A stretch of DNA of 64,000 nucleotides, from NCBI RefSeq assembly GCF_010731655.1, contig NZ_AP022619.1, positions 992,001-1,056,000 on the forward strand, read 5' to 3'. The stretch's first letter is position 1. Every line of letters starts with the position of its first letter. The DNA comes from Mycobacterium paraseoulense. Its GTDB lineage: Bacteria; Actinomycetota; Actinomycetes; Mycobacteriales; Mycobacteriaceae. The notes below the pieces were generated by a model, which did no database searches, was not told the origin of the DNA, and was given only the letters and a program-made list of their open reading frames with translations. The position numbers and the translations under genes are program-made. This document shows, piece by piece, positions 45,801 to 54,024 of the stretch.

Positions 45801-46708
45801 CACCCGCTCGCCGGGCGGTCGCCCGGGCGGTCGCCGGCGAGCTGGAACGCACCGGCCTACGCGCCTGGCCCGAAGACCTCGACGTGCTGCCGCGAGTCGT
45901 CGAGCGAACGGTCGACGGCCGCGCCGTGCGTGGCTTTCCCGGTTTCGTCGACGCGGGTGGCGCGGTCAACCTGCGGGTGTTTGCGACATCGGCGGAGCGG
46001 GACGGCATGCTGGGACCGGGCACGCGCCGATTGCTGCGCTTGAGTCTGGCGTCGCCGGTCAAAGCGGTTGAGCGACAACTAAGCCCACAGACGCGGCTGG
46101 CGCTGGGCGCAAACCCGGACGGCTCGCTGACCGCGCTGCTCGAGGACTGCGCCGACGCCGCGGCCGACACGTTGATGCCGGGGCCGGTGTGGACCCGCGA
46201 CGAGTTCGCCACGCTGCGCGATCGGGTGGGCGCCAATATGGTGTCGACGACGGCCGACATCGCAGGCCGCGTGCAGGAGGTGGTGGCCGCCGCACGGGAA
46301 CTGCACCTGCTCCTGCCCGGCCAACCGCCGCCCGCACAGGCCGACGCGATCGCCGACATCCGCGCTCAGCGGGATCGGCTCGTGCCTCCGGGTTTCGTCA
46401 CAGCGACCGGACGCACCCACCTGGCCGATCTCGCCCGCTACCTGACCGCAATCCGCAGGCGCCTCGAGCGGCTGCCGCATGGGATCGACGCGGACCGAGA
46501 GCGGATGCGGCGGGTGCGCGCCGTCCAGCGCGCCTACGACGAATTGTGGCACTCGCTGCCAGCCACTCGGCGGGCGGCGGACGACATCCGCGACGTTGCG
46601 CGGCAGATCGAGGAACTGCGGGTGAGCCTGTGGGCCCAGCAGCTGGGCACCCCGCGACCGGTGAGCGAGCAGCGGATCTACCGGGCCATCGATGCGCTTT
46701 GGGGCTGA
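42815..46708 (+). CDS. hrpA: ATP-dependent RNA helicase HrpA
   Basis: A 1297-residue DEAH-box helicase, matching the ~1300 residues of E. coli HrpA. Motif I GETGSGKTTQ (about 91-100), motif II DEAH (LILDEAHERS, near 188), motif III SAT (TSATIEP), motif VI QRAGRCGRV, then the winged-helix, ratchet and OB domains and the long HrpA-specific C-terminal region. HrpA unwinds RNA and has been tied to mRNA processing and ribosome rescue in E. coli. The frame stays open upstream to 42359, but that part overlaps the divergent GGDEF gene and is not helicase-like, so GTG 42815 is used. Confidence 0.93.
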   Translation: MAEPSVAQLRKRLDGLTLRDAARLGRRLKNVREAKPGNLRQFAEQIAHAEALVAIRQAAVPTISYPDLPVSERRQDIIDALRANQVVVVAGETGSGKTTQLPKICLDAGRGVRGTVGHTQPRRLAARTVAQRVADELGSPLGETVGYTVRFTDQVSDRTLVKLMTDGILLAEIQRDRRLLRYDTLILDEAHERSLNVDFLLGYLRELLPRRPELKLIVTSATIEPRRFADHFGGAPIVEVSGRTYPVEIRYRPLEIPITGGPREDPDDPDNEIVRTETRDEVEAIVDAIAELEAEAPGDILVFLSGEREIRDTAEALAGLKHTEVLPLYARLPTAEQQKVFAPHTGRRVVLATNVAETSLTVPGIRYVVDPGNARISRYSRRLKVQRLPIEPISQASAAQRAGRCGRVAAGVCIRLYSEEDFAARPRFTEPEILRTNLAAVLLQMAALRLGEVEDFPFLDPPDRRSIRDGVQLLQELRAFDGQGAITELGRRLARLPVDPRLGRMILQAETEGCVAEVLVLTAALTIHDPRERPTDREDAARQKHARFADENSDFLSYLNLWRYLRERRKTLSGNGFRRMCRDEFLHYLRIREWQDLVGQLRGIARDLGVVESDEPADPARVHAALLAGLLSHVGMRREDARDYLGARNSRFVLAPGSVLTKRPPRWVVVAELVETSRLYGRTAARIQPDVVERVAGDLVQRTHSEPHWNAGRGEVMAYERVTLYGLPLVARRRVGYAGVEPAVARELFIRHALVEGDWQTRHHFFRDNARLRAELEELEERARRRDLLVGDDEVYALYDARIPAEVVSARHFDAWWKRQRHKTPELLTFTRADLLRTGDTADAERPTAWHSGDVALPLTYRFEPGAADDGVTVHVPIDVLARLGGDEFAWQVPALREELVTALIRSLPKDLRRNFVPAPDAARAVLAGIDPGGEPLLEAVQRELRRRSGVLVPIEAFDLDKLPAHLRVTFAVESADGSEIARGKDLGALQHRLAAPARRAVARAVAGELERTGLRAWPEDLDVLPRVVERTVDGRAVRGFPGFVDAGGAVNLRVFATSAERDGMLGPGTRRLLRLSLASPVKAVERQLSPQTRLALGANPDGSLTALLEDCADAAADTLMPGPVWTRDEFATLRDRVGANMVSTTADIAGRVQEVVAAARELHLLLPGQPPPAQADAIADIRAQRDRLVPPGFVTATGRTHLADLARYLTAIRRRLERLPHGIDADRERMRRVRAVQRAYDELWHSLPATRRAADDIRDVARQIEELRVSLWAQQLGTPRPVSEQRIYRAIDALWG

Positions 46709-46832
46709 TCGGCGAATCATCGCCCTCCCACTCTCAACCTATAGCGCACTGGGGGGCTTGCGGCAAGGGCCGGGTGATGCCGCACAATCGCTGGCCGAAG
46801 CCGAATTTCGCTCTGGTTCTGGGGGGTTGAAA

Positions 46833-48362
46833 ATGTCGTCGCACGAGAACGTCGACCACGCGGTGCTGGTGGCTGGAGGCGGCCCGACGGGGCTGATGCT
46901 GGCCGGTGAATTGGCGTTGGCAGGGGTCGATACGGCGATAGTCGAGCGGCGCGCCGGCCGGGACCTCATCGGTGCGCGCGCCGGCGGTCTGCACGCGCGC
47001 ACCATCGAGGTTCTCGATCAGCGGGGAATCGCCGACCGGTTCCTCGCCCGCGGCCAAGTCGCCCAGGTCACCGGGTTCTCCCAGATTCGCCTGGACATCA
47101 GCGACTTTCCCACCCGCCACCCGTACGGACTCGCGCTGTGGCAGAACGAGATTGAACGCATTCTCGCCGACTGGGTCGACGAGCTCGGGGTGCGGTTCTA
47201 TCGCGGGCATGAGGTGACGGGCATCGCCCAAGACCGCGGCGGGGTGGACGTCGCGTTGTCCGACGGTCGGTCTCTGCGCGCGGGATACCTCGTCGGGTGC
47301 GATGGTGGGCGCAGCGTGGTCCGCAAAGCCGCCGGCATCGATTTCCCGGGGTGGGAGCCGACCACCAGCTACCTGCTCGGCGAGGTCGAAATGGATTGGG
47401 GGACAGGCGAACCGCCGGAATGGGGAATTCGCCACGATGGCCTCGGGGTTCATTCCCTGGCCGCGGCGGATGATGGGCGGGTGCGGGTGATGGTCACCGA
47501 GCAGCGCCTCGAGCCCAGCGGCGAACCCACGTTGCGCGACCTGGCTGAGGCGCTCACCGCCGTCTATGGGACGGATTACGGGATCCACAATCCCGCTTGG
47601 CTTTCCAGATTCACCGACATGGCGCGACAGGCCGCGACCTATCGTGATGGACGCGTCCTGCTGGCCGGTGACGCCGCGCATGTCCACCACCCGGTCGGCG
47701 GACAGGGCCTGAATACCGGCGTGCAGGACGCGGTCAACCTGGGATGGAAGCTGGGACAGGTGGTCAACGGGTTCTCGCCCGACAGCCTGCTCGACACCTA
47801 CCACGCCGAACGGCACCCGATCGGCGCGCGGGTGCTGCGCAACTCGATCGCGCAAATGGCGCTTCTTCGCCCGGACGACCGCACGAAAGCGCTGCGCGAC
47901 ACCATGTCTGAGCTCCTCGACATGGAAGAACCGCGCAAACGGTTCGCCGGCATGATGTCGGGCCTCGACATCCGTTACGACTTGGGCGACGGACACCCAC
48001 TGCTCGGACGACGCGTTCCCGATCTCGACGTGCTCACCGCAGACGGCCCGCTGCGGGTTTTCACGCTGCTACACCGGGCCCGATCCGTGTTGCTCAACCT
48101 CGGCGAACCCGGCCGATTCGATAGCACCGCGTGGGCGGATCGGGTCCAGCTGATCGATGCGGGATATGCGGGCAGCTGGGAGCTACCCGTGGTCGGCGCG
48201 GTTAGGCCTCCCGCCGCGGTGTTGATCCGGCCGGACGGGCATGTCGCCTGGGTGGAAGGATGCGACGATTCCAAACTCAGCGATGCCCTCGCCGCGTGGT
48301 TCGGCGCCCCATGCGTCGCCTACGTTTCTAATCGGGCGGTTCGTCGTCCGAGCCGCGGGTAG
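46833..48362 (+). CDS. FAD-dependent aromatic monooxygenase (PheA/TfdB type)
   Basis: A 509-residue class A flavoprotein hydroxylase: dinucleotide fold VAGGGPTGLMLAGELALAG, the DG motif VGCDGGRSVVRKAAGI, and the GD motif VLLAGDAAHVHHPVGGQGLN, then a C-terminal thioredoxin-like domain (about 385-500). These enzymes hydroxylate phenols, polyketides or rifamycin-like antibiotics with NAD(P)H and O2; the substrate cannot be read from sequence. ATG 46833 has a G-rich ribosome site. Its end overlaps the convergent small gene by 35 bp. Confidence 0.86.
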   Translation: MSSHENVDHAVLVAGGGPTGLMLAGELALAGVDTAIVERRAGRDLIGARAGGLHARTIEVLDQRGIADRFLARGQVAQVTGFSQIRLDISDFPTRHPYGLALWQNEIERILADWVDELGVRFYRGHEVTGIAQDRGGVDVALSDGRSLRAGYLVGCDGGRSVVRKAAGIDFPGWEPTTSYLLGEVEMDWGTGEPPEWGIRHDGLGVHSLAAADDGRVRVMVTEQRLEPSGEPTLRDLAEALTAVYGTDYGIHNPAWLSRFTDMARQAATYRDGRVLLAGDAAHVHHPVGGQGLNTGVQDAVNLGWKLGQVVNGFSPDSLLDTYHAERHPIGARVLRNSIAQMALLRPDDRTKALRDTMSELLDMEEPRKRFAGMMSGLDIRYDLGDGHPLLGRRVPDLDVLTADGPLRVFTLLHRARSVLLNLGEPGRFDSTAWADRVQLIDAGYAGSWELPVVGAVRPPAAVLIRPDGHVAWVEGCDDSKLSDALAAWFGAPCVAYVSNRAVRRPSRG

Positions 48363-48510
48363 GGGCGTTTTCCCCGTCGCTGGGCTTGCCGGCAACGCCC
48401 TCTGCTTCCCGGTCGTCGGCGACTTTCTCTTCGAGCTGGTCGACGATGTTCTCCAGCTTCTGGGAGTGACCGAGCAGGTCTTTATCGGGTGTGGTCATAT
48501 CGCTTTCCAT
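48328..48510 (-). CDS. Small acidic hypothetical protein
   Basis: A 60-residue, highly acidic, probably partly disordered protein (LGHSQKLENIVDQLEEKVAD then Gly/Pro/Asp-rich). The N-terminal part could form one amphipathic helix. ATG 48498 is an alternative start. It overlaps the end of the FAD monooxygenase gene tail to tail. No family recognised. Confidence 0.5.
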   Translation of the reverse strand: MESDMTTPDKDLLGHSQKLENIVDQLEEKVADDREAEGVAGKPSDGENAPTRGSDDEPPD

Positions 48511-48674
48511 CGGCTGTGGTCGGGTTCCGCCCCGTCGGTAACCAGTACCCCGTCGGCCGCGTGGTAACCGGGTGGGGATTGTGATCCGGCGTTCACCATG
48601 TCAATATGCCGGGTCAGTCGCCGCTGAGAGTGACGGACGCGACATAACGGCGCGGCGATGGAAGTATCGCAGGT

Positions 48675-50174
48675 GTGGCCGACAAGAAACCGCAGACCAT
48701 TTCTTACCCGGCGGCCGATGGACGTCCGCGCCGCCACCAGACCGAACGGCTCGACCCGCACGTCATCGTGCTGTTCGGCGCGACGGGGGATCTGGCGAAA
48801 CGCAAGCTGATCCCGGGCCTGGCCTATCTGGACCAGTCCGAGCTCGCACCCGATATCCATATCGTCGCGACGTCGCTGGAAGACATGAGTGACGACGAAT
48901 TCCGCGAGATCGCCAAGGACGCGATCGATTCGTTCGGCGCGCACAAGCTGACGCCCGAGCAGTGGTCCAACTTCGCGAAGATCCTCACCTACGTCCCCCA
49001 GGGCGCCGGGCCGGAAGCACTGGCCGCGGCGGTCGCCGACGCCGAAGCCGAACTGGGACCCGACGTCAGGCGTCTGCATTACCTGTCGGTGCCGCCGAAG
49101 GCGGCGCGCGAGGTCATCACCATGCTGAGCGACGCCAAGCTCGTCGAGCGTTCGAGGGTGGTGATGGAAAAGCCGTTCGGGACCGACTACGCCAGCGCGG
49201 TGGCGCTCAACGACTTCGTGCACGAGACGTTCGAAGAATCCCAGATCTTCCGCATCGACCACTTCCTGGGCAAGGAGGCCGCCCAGAACATCTTGGCGTT
49301 CCGCTTCGCCAACGGCCTGTTCGAACCGATCTGGAACCGCAACTTCATCGACCACATCCAGATCGACATCCCCGAAGCCCTCGGCCTCGATCAGCGGGCG
49401 AACTTCTACGAGGAGACCGGCGCCTACAAGGACATGGTCGTGACCCACCTGTTTCAGGTGATGGCGTTCGTGGTCATGGAGCCGCCGACGGCGCTTGAAC
49501 CCTTTGCCATCAGCGAAGAAAAGAACAAGGTGTTCCGGTCGATGCTGCCGGTCAAGCCTTCCAACGTGGTGCGCGGCCAGTACAACGGATACCGCGACGA
49601 AAAAGGCGTGGCGCAGGATTCCGACACCGAGACGTTCATCGCCCTCAAGGTCGGCATCGACAACTGGCGCTGGGCCGGCGTGCCCATCTATCTCCGTACC
49701 GGCAAGAAGATGGCCGAAGGCATCCGCATCATCTCGATCGCGTTTCGAGAGGCACCCCGGACCATGTTTCCCCCCGGCTCCGGGGTCGGCACTCAGGGTC
49801 CTGATCACCTCACGTTCGACCTCGCCGACAACTCGAAGGTGTCGCTGTCTTTCTACGGCAAGCGACCGGGCCCCGGTATGAAGCTGGACAAGCTGTCCAT
49901 GCAGTTCTCCTCCCAGGAGATCGGCACCGTCGTGGACGTGCTGGAGGCCTACGAACGGCTCATTCTCGACGCGATGCGAGGTGACCACACGCTGTTCACC
50001 ACTGCGGAGGGCATCGAATCATTGTGGGAGCGTTCGCAAGAGCTACTCGACGACCCGCCGCCGGCAAAGATGTACCAGCCTGGCACCTGGGGCCCCAACG
50101 CCATTCATCAATTGATCGCACCCAACGCGTGGCGGTTGCCCTTCGAGCGGGAGTGGCGTGACGTCAGGGGCTAA
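48675..50174 (+). CDS. zwf: Glucose-6-phosphate dehydrogenase
   Basis: A 499-residue enzyme of full family length. NADP-binding loop GATGDLAKRKLIPGL near residue 34; the active-site signature RIDHFLGKE near 193 carries the catalytic His and the substrate-binding Lys; RTGKKM lies in the C-domain. It catalyses the first step of the oxidative pentose-phosphate pathway, giving NADPH and 6-phosphogluconolactone. GTG 48675. Usual partners (pgl, gnd, tal-tkt) are not next to it, so this may be a second, stand-alone zwf. Confidence 0.93.
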   Translation: MADKKPQTISYPAADGRPRRHQTERLDPHVIVLFGATGDLAKRKLIPGLAYLDQSELAPDIHIVATSLEDMSDDEFREIAKDAIDSFGAHKLTPEQWSNFAKILTYVPQGAGPEALAAAVADAEAELGPDVRRLHYLSVPPKAAREVITMLSDAKLVERSRVVMEKPFGTDYASAVALNDFVHETFEESQIFRIDHFLGKEAAQNILAFRFANGLFEPIWNRNFIDHIQIDIPEALGLDQRANFYEETGAYKDMVVTHLFQVMAFVVMEPPTALEPFAISEEKNKVFRSMLPVKPSNVVRGQYNGYRDEKGVAQDSDTETFIALKVGIDNWRWAGVPIYLRTGKKMAEGIRIISIAFREAPRTMFPPGSGVGTQGPDHLTFDLADNSKVSLSFYGKRPGPGMKLDKLSMQFSSQEIGTVVDVLEAYERLILDAMRGDHTLFTTAEGIESLWERSQELLDDPPPAKMYQPGTWGPNAIHQLIAPNAWRLPFEREWRDVRG

Positions 50175-50255
50175 TTACACCCGGGTCAGCCGGATCGGTC
50201 CTGGGCAACCCGGGGCACCTGACGGGTAGAACCAACACCACCGACGACGTCGCCG

Positions 50256-51179
50256 TCAGCCCAGTTGGGCGCTGATGTAGGTGACGGCATGCCGGAATGC
50301 CTCGAGGATCTCGTTGTCGGGAACGGCGAACCCGTACTCGGCGTACAGCTGCTCGGTGGGGTAGGGGGTGACGGCCCAGCCGTGGGCGGCCAATTGCTCT
50401 GCCGCGGCTTGGCGTTCCCCCTGCCACACCAGGTCGGCGACGTCGATGTCCAGCCCGTGCTTGCGCCAGGTGCTGCGCATCGCCCTGGCACGTTCGTCGG
50501 TGAACACGCCCATGTCGGTGATGTTCTCGGTGGCCAGCCGGCTGCCCGGTGTGCTGAGCGCGGTGATGTTGTCCAACAGCCGGTCCTGGGCCTGCGGCGG
50601 CAGGTAGGGGAGCAACCCTTCAGCGATCCAGGCCGTCGGCGCTGCCGCGTCAAAACCATTGTCGCGCAACGCTGTCGACCAGTCATCGCGCAGATCGATG
50701 CCTACCGCTCGGCGTTCGGCGGTCGGTTCGGCGCCGATCCGGGCCAGCGCGTCGCTCTTGAACGCGATGACCTCGGGCTGATCGACTTCGTAAACCACGG
50801 TGCCCGCCGGCCAGGACAACCGGTAGGCACGGGCGTCGAGTCCGGCGGCCAAGATGACGGCCTGCCGGATGCCCGCGCCGGTCGCGGATGTGAGGAAATC
50901 GTCGAAAAACCTGGTGCGCGCGGCGATCTGCTCGCGGCGCTGCTGCAGGGTCAAGGGCATGTCGTCGCTGTCGAGCGGGATTTCGCCGTCCAGCATGCGC
51001 ACGAAGAAGGGGTGTCCGACCGCGCGCACCAACGGTTCGGCGAACCGGTCATCGAGCAGCCGATCCGGCCCGCGGGAGGCCAGCGCTCGGGACGCGGCAA
51101 TCATCGTCGCGGTCGCCCCGACGCTGGAGGCCAAATCCCAGCTGTCACCCTCGGCGCGCGCCGAACCAAGTGCTGACAC
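50256..51179 (-). CDS. SAM-dependent methyltransferase, LCM/TcmP type
   Basis: A 307-residue member of the mycobacterial TIGR00027-type methyltransferases: [33 protein letters not shown], the SAM loop [27 protein letters not shown] and [17 protein letters not shown]. This paralogous group is expanded in mycobacteria; substrates are unknown. GTG 51179 follows a GGAGGGAG ribosome site. Third LCM-type gene in the window. Confidence 0.87.
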   Translation of the reverse strand: MSALGSARAEGDSWDLASSVGATATMIAASRALASRGPDRLLDDRFAEPLVRAVGHPFFVRMLDGEIPLDSDDMPLTLQQRREQIAARTRFFDDFLTSATGAGIRQAVILAAGLDARAYRLSWPAGTVVYEVDQPEVIAFKSDALARIGAEPTAERRAVGIDLRDDWSTALRDNGFDAAAPTAWIAEGLLPYLPPQAQDRLLDNITALSTPGSRLATENITDMGVFTDERARAMRSTWRKHGLDIDVADLVWQGERQAAAEQLAAHGWAVTPYPTEQLYAEYGFAVPDNEILEAFRHAVTYISAQLG

Positions 51180-51336
51180 CTGCCACTCCCTCCGGGGATA
51201 CCGCCGCCGCTGCGGCCGATTCGCGTTTCGCGAGGTTCACCGCGGACGGGCCGTGCGGCTCAACCATCCTTGTCGAGGGTACTTTCTGGCTATGCCGCGC
51301 CCCCACTGAGCCCGACGACAGGAAGCGAATCACTTG

Positions 51337-52218
51337 ATGGCACCGACCCTGCGCCCGCGCCGCTCGGCCTTATACCTGCCCGGCAACAAGCCCCGGGCCT
51401 TGGAGAAGGGCAAATCGCTGGCCGCGGACGTGGTGATCTTCGATCTCGAGGATGCCGTCGGACCCGACGCCAAAGCCGATTCGCGGGCGGTGGTGTGCGA
51501 CGCGATTTCGTCGGGCGGTTACGGGGCCCGCGAGGTCGTGGTGCGCATCAACGGTTTAGCCACCGAGTGGCACGACGCGGACTTGGCAGCGGTGGCGGCC
51601 TCGACCGCTCACGGCGTGCTGGTGCCGAAGGTCGAGTCGGGCGATCAGGTGCAAGCGCTGGCCGCAATGCTGGATCAGCTCCAGGCACCGGAGTCGTTGC
51701 AGCTGTGGGTGATGATCGAAACGCCGCGGTCCTTTCTGAGGGCCGAGGACATCGCGTCGGCCAGCGATCGATTGGCCGCGCTGGTGGTCGGCACCAACGA
51801 CCTGGTGAACGATCTGCACGCAGTGCACGTGCCCGGGCGCGCGCCGGTCGTACCCGCCTTATCGCTGGCGGTGTTGGGAGCCCGGGCGGCCGGAAAGGCG
51901 ATCCTCGACGGCGTGTTCAACGACATCACCGACGAGGACGGCTTCCGAGCCGAGGCTCGACAAGGCCGTGAAATGGGTTTTGACGGCAAGACTTTGATCC
52001 ATCCGTCGCAGATCGGCCCCGCCAACGACCTGTTCGGTCCCTCGCAACGGGAACTCGCCGATGCGCGCAAGGTCGTCGCGGCCTACGAGGAGGCGCGGGC
52101 GGCCGGGACCAGCGTCATCACGGTGGACGGTCGGATGATCGAGAGCCTGCACGTCCGCAACGCCGAGCGGATCCTCGCCCTTGCGGACCTCATCGCCGAA
52201 CTGGCATCCGCCTCTTAG
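51337..52218 (+). CDS. CoA ester lyase, CitE/HpcH type
   Basis: A 293-residue TIM barrel: RSALYLPGNKPRALEKG, the Mg-binding Asp/Glu in VIFDLEDAVGPDAK, VMIETPRSF, VGTNDL and DGKTLIHPSQI. CitE-like enzymes cleave or form C-C bonds in acyl-CoA thioesters such as malyl- or citramalyl-CoA. No partner citrate-lyase subunits or CoA transferase are nearby, as is normal for stand-alone CitE proteins of mycobacteria. AGGAAG precedes; ATG 51337 is preferred over the adjoining TTG 51334. Confidence 0.88.
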   Translation: MAPTLRPRRSALYLPGNKPRALEKGKSLAADVVIFDLEDAVGPDAKADSRAVVCDAISSGGYGAREVVVRINGLATEWHDADLAAVAASTAHGVLVPKVESGDQVQALAAMLDQLQAPESLQLWVMIETPRSFLRAEDIASASDRLAALVVGTNDLVNDLHAVHVPGRAPVVPALSLAVLGARAAGKAILDGVFNDITDEDGFRAEARQGREMGFDGKTLIHPSQIGPANDLFGPSQRELADARKVVAAYEEARAAGTSVITVDGRMIESLHVRNAERILALADLIAELASAS

Positions 52219-52243
52219 GCGCCAGGCGTACAGCGCAGGCGGC

Positions 52244-52990
52244 TCATTGCTTGTCGACCTTGCCGGCGATCTGGCCGACGAGCTTGACAGCCAAGTCCGC
52301 GGGGTCCTTGCGGACCGCGCCGACATCGATGGCAACGTTGTTGCGCACCGTCAGCGCGCGCTGGCAGGTCATGCTCAGCAGGACGTTGCCGTTGTCGCGC
52401 AGTGTCATGGTCAGGGTCGTGCTCAACACCCCGCGGGCGTTGGAGACCGGTCCCACCTGCCATGCCGTCTCGGGGGTGTCCGTTCCCGCCGGTGTGGTGA
52501 ACTGGCGGTTGGCACATGCCGGCCATCGCTGCGCCGAGGTGGTGAAGAAGGCGTTCGCCTCTTTGGCCGACGGGAAGAGCACCAGCACCTGGTCCACCTC
52601 GGGGTCGGGTTCGTTGGAATTCGCGGGAAGGGTCGCCACCTGTTCGTCACCGCTGGCCGCGGTGTAGCCGCTGCCGGCATAGACGGGAGCCTCCCCGGGG
52701 CCCATGGCGTAGAGGCAGTCATCAGGGAATTTCCAGCCCGCGGGCCACGGCTGCTTCGCGTTGTCGTCTTGCAGCTTGTCGTTCTTCTCTTTGCTCTTCG
52801 ATCCGGTGGCGCCCAGCGCGCTGTCCATCTCCGCCGAGGTGAGCAAGAAGCCCGCCAGCGCCGCTTGTGCGACCGGGGGGCGGGTCGAGGTCGTGGTCGA
52901 CGAGCCGGAGCCGCCTTGATTGCTGTTGCCGCACGCGGCACCCAGAAACCCGATGGCGACGGCAGAGACTACGGCTGATAGTTGGCGCAT
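52244..52990 (-). CDS. Lipoprotein with PknH-like sensor domain
   Basis: A 248-residue exported protein from ATG 52990 (GAGGGTGAG upstream). The hydrophobic signal ends in the lipobox-like LGAAC, followed by a Ser/Thr linker. The mature domain (about 45-248) has the cysteine pattern (DDCLYAMG, WPACANRQF, SMTCQRALT) and the QVLVLFPSAKEANAFF segment of the PknH extracellular sensor family shared by LppH, LprH and LpqQ. These probably bind a ligand at the cell surface; no kinase gene is adjacent. Confidence 0.78.
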   Translation of the reverse strand: MRQLSAVVSAVAIGFLGAACGNSNQGGSGSSTTTSTRPPVAQAALAGFLLTSAEMDSALGATGSKSKEKNDKLQDDNAKQPWPAGWKFPDDCLYAMGPGEAPVYAGSGYTAASGDEQVATLPANSNEPDPEVDQVLVLFPSAKEANAFFTTSAQRWPACANRQFTTPAGTDTPETAWQVGPVSNARGVLSTTLTMTLRDNGNVLLSMTCQRALTVRNNVAIDVGAVRKDPADLAVKLVGQIAGKVDKQ

Positions 52991-53401
52991 GGTGTGGCTC
53001 ACCCTCTGTGGTCGCGTTGAGCCCTCGAGCTTCAGTGCGGCCGGGCTCATCCGCTTTCCAATGCTGGGGGTGGACGCAGCATATCTGTTGGGACAGCAAA
53101 TTGCGTCAATCAACGCAATATATTTCATTGGGCTATTGTTCGAGCGCTCATAGTTCGCGCCGGCATGTCATCGCGCGCTCAGAGTGAGCGCTGAAGACGA
53201 GGGGACGTGCGCGTCAGAAGCCAGAGAATGGTTCGCACTTCAAGGGTTTCCTAGGGCAACAGAAGCGAATGGTATGGATCCCGCCAGCTCATGCTCTGGA
53301 AAATATCTCTGATTTGAATACCCGCGGAAACAGGTCCGCCCGGATGCCAACTGCCGGTAAGGTGCCTACAGCAAACACATTCTCGGGATAAGGAGCGTCC
53401 G
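52991..53401. other. 411-bp intergenic region, AT-richer patch
   Basis: Between two divergent lipoprotein genes. A patch near 53095-53145 is notably AT-rich and contains TTGCGT (53101-53106) and ACGCAA (53113-53118), a 6-bp inverted repeat with a 6-nt spacer, which may be an operator or part of the minus-strand promoter. The plus-strand gene has AAGGAG just before 53402. No ORF or RNA gene is seen in the remainder. Confidence 0.35.
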
Positions 53402-53830
53402 ATGCGGCTAGACCGAACTACGTTCGCAGCGATGGTCACCCTCGCAATCGTCACGGCCGGGTGCTCGAACGGCTCATCGTCGTCAGTCTCCTCGTCCAGC
53501 TCAACGACGCCGTCGAGTTCGCCGGCGTCAAGCACTTCGTCAGCGCCGACGACGCCACCCTCGCAATCCGCACAGGGCGGCCCTCTAGACCAATCCACCT
53601 GCTTGGACATCTCCTTCGCCAAAGACAATCTGATGGTGGCCAACAACCCCGAAAATGCCCGCAAGTACGCCGACACACTGGAGAAGTACGGCCCGCCCGA
53701 CAACGTGAAGGCGGCGATCGAGCACTTCGTCACCACCTCCGGCGCGCAGCCCAACGATCCCGACCTCAACGCCAACAGGGACGCACTCACAAGTTGGATC
53801 AAGCAGGTATGCCCCAACGTGAACCCTTGA
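53402..53830 (+). CDS. Small lipoprotein of unknown function
   Basis: A 142-residue protein with a clear lipobox VTAGC at residue 21, a long Ser/Thr/Pro linker (about 22-60) and a C-terminal helical domain with two cysteines (STCLDISFAKDNLMVANN, WIKQVCPNVNP). The architecture is that of many mycobacterial surface lipoproteins; no named family recognised. AAGGAG is well placed before ATG. Confidence 0.75.
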   Translation: MRLDRTTFAAMVTLAIVTAGCSNGSSSSVSSSSSTTPSSSPASSTSSAPTTPPSQSAQGGPLDQSTCLDISFAKDNLMVANNPENARKYADTLEKYGPPDNVKAAIEHFVTTSGAQPNDPDLNANRDALTSWIKQVCPNVNP

Positions 53831-54024
53831 TCCGCTAAGTCCGCCACTTCTGCGCCAGCGAATCGGGTTGCGCCAACGGGCGTCCGGATACGACGTCCTC
53901 TACCGTGATGGCAACGGGGGACGGGTGCCCTCTTGCGGCGCGGGTCTCGCGGCCCGGGCCGGTGGATCAACGGTGACCACGCGGTAGGTTAGTCCCGGTC
54001 CCGGGTGATTCGAGAGGAGATACC

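Noticed and set aside
48495-49988. Minus-strand ORF of 497 codons opposite zwf
   Set aside because: Same reason: zwf has all signature motifs, the antisense product none.
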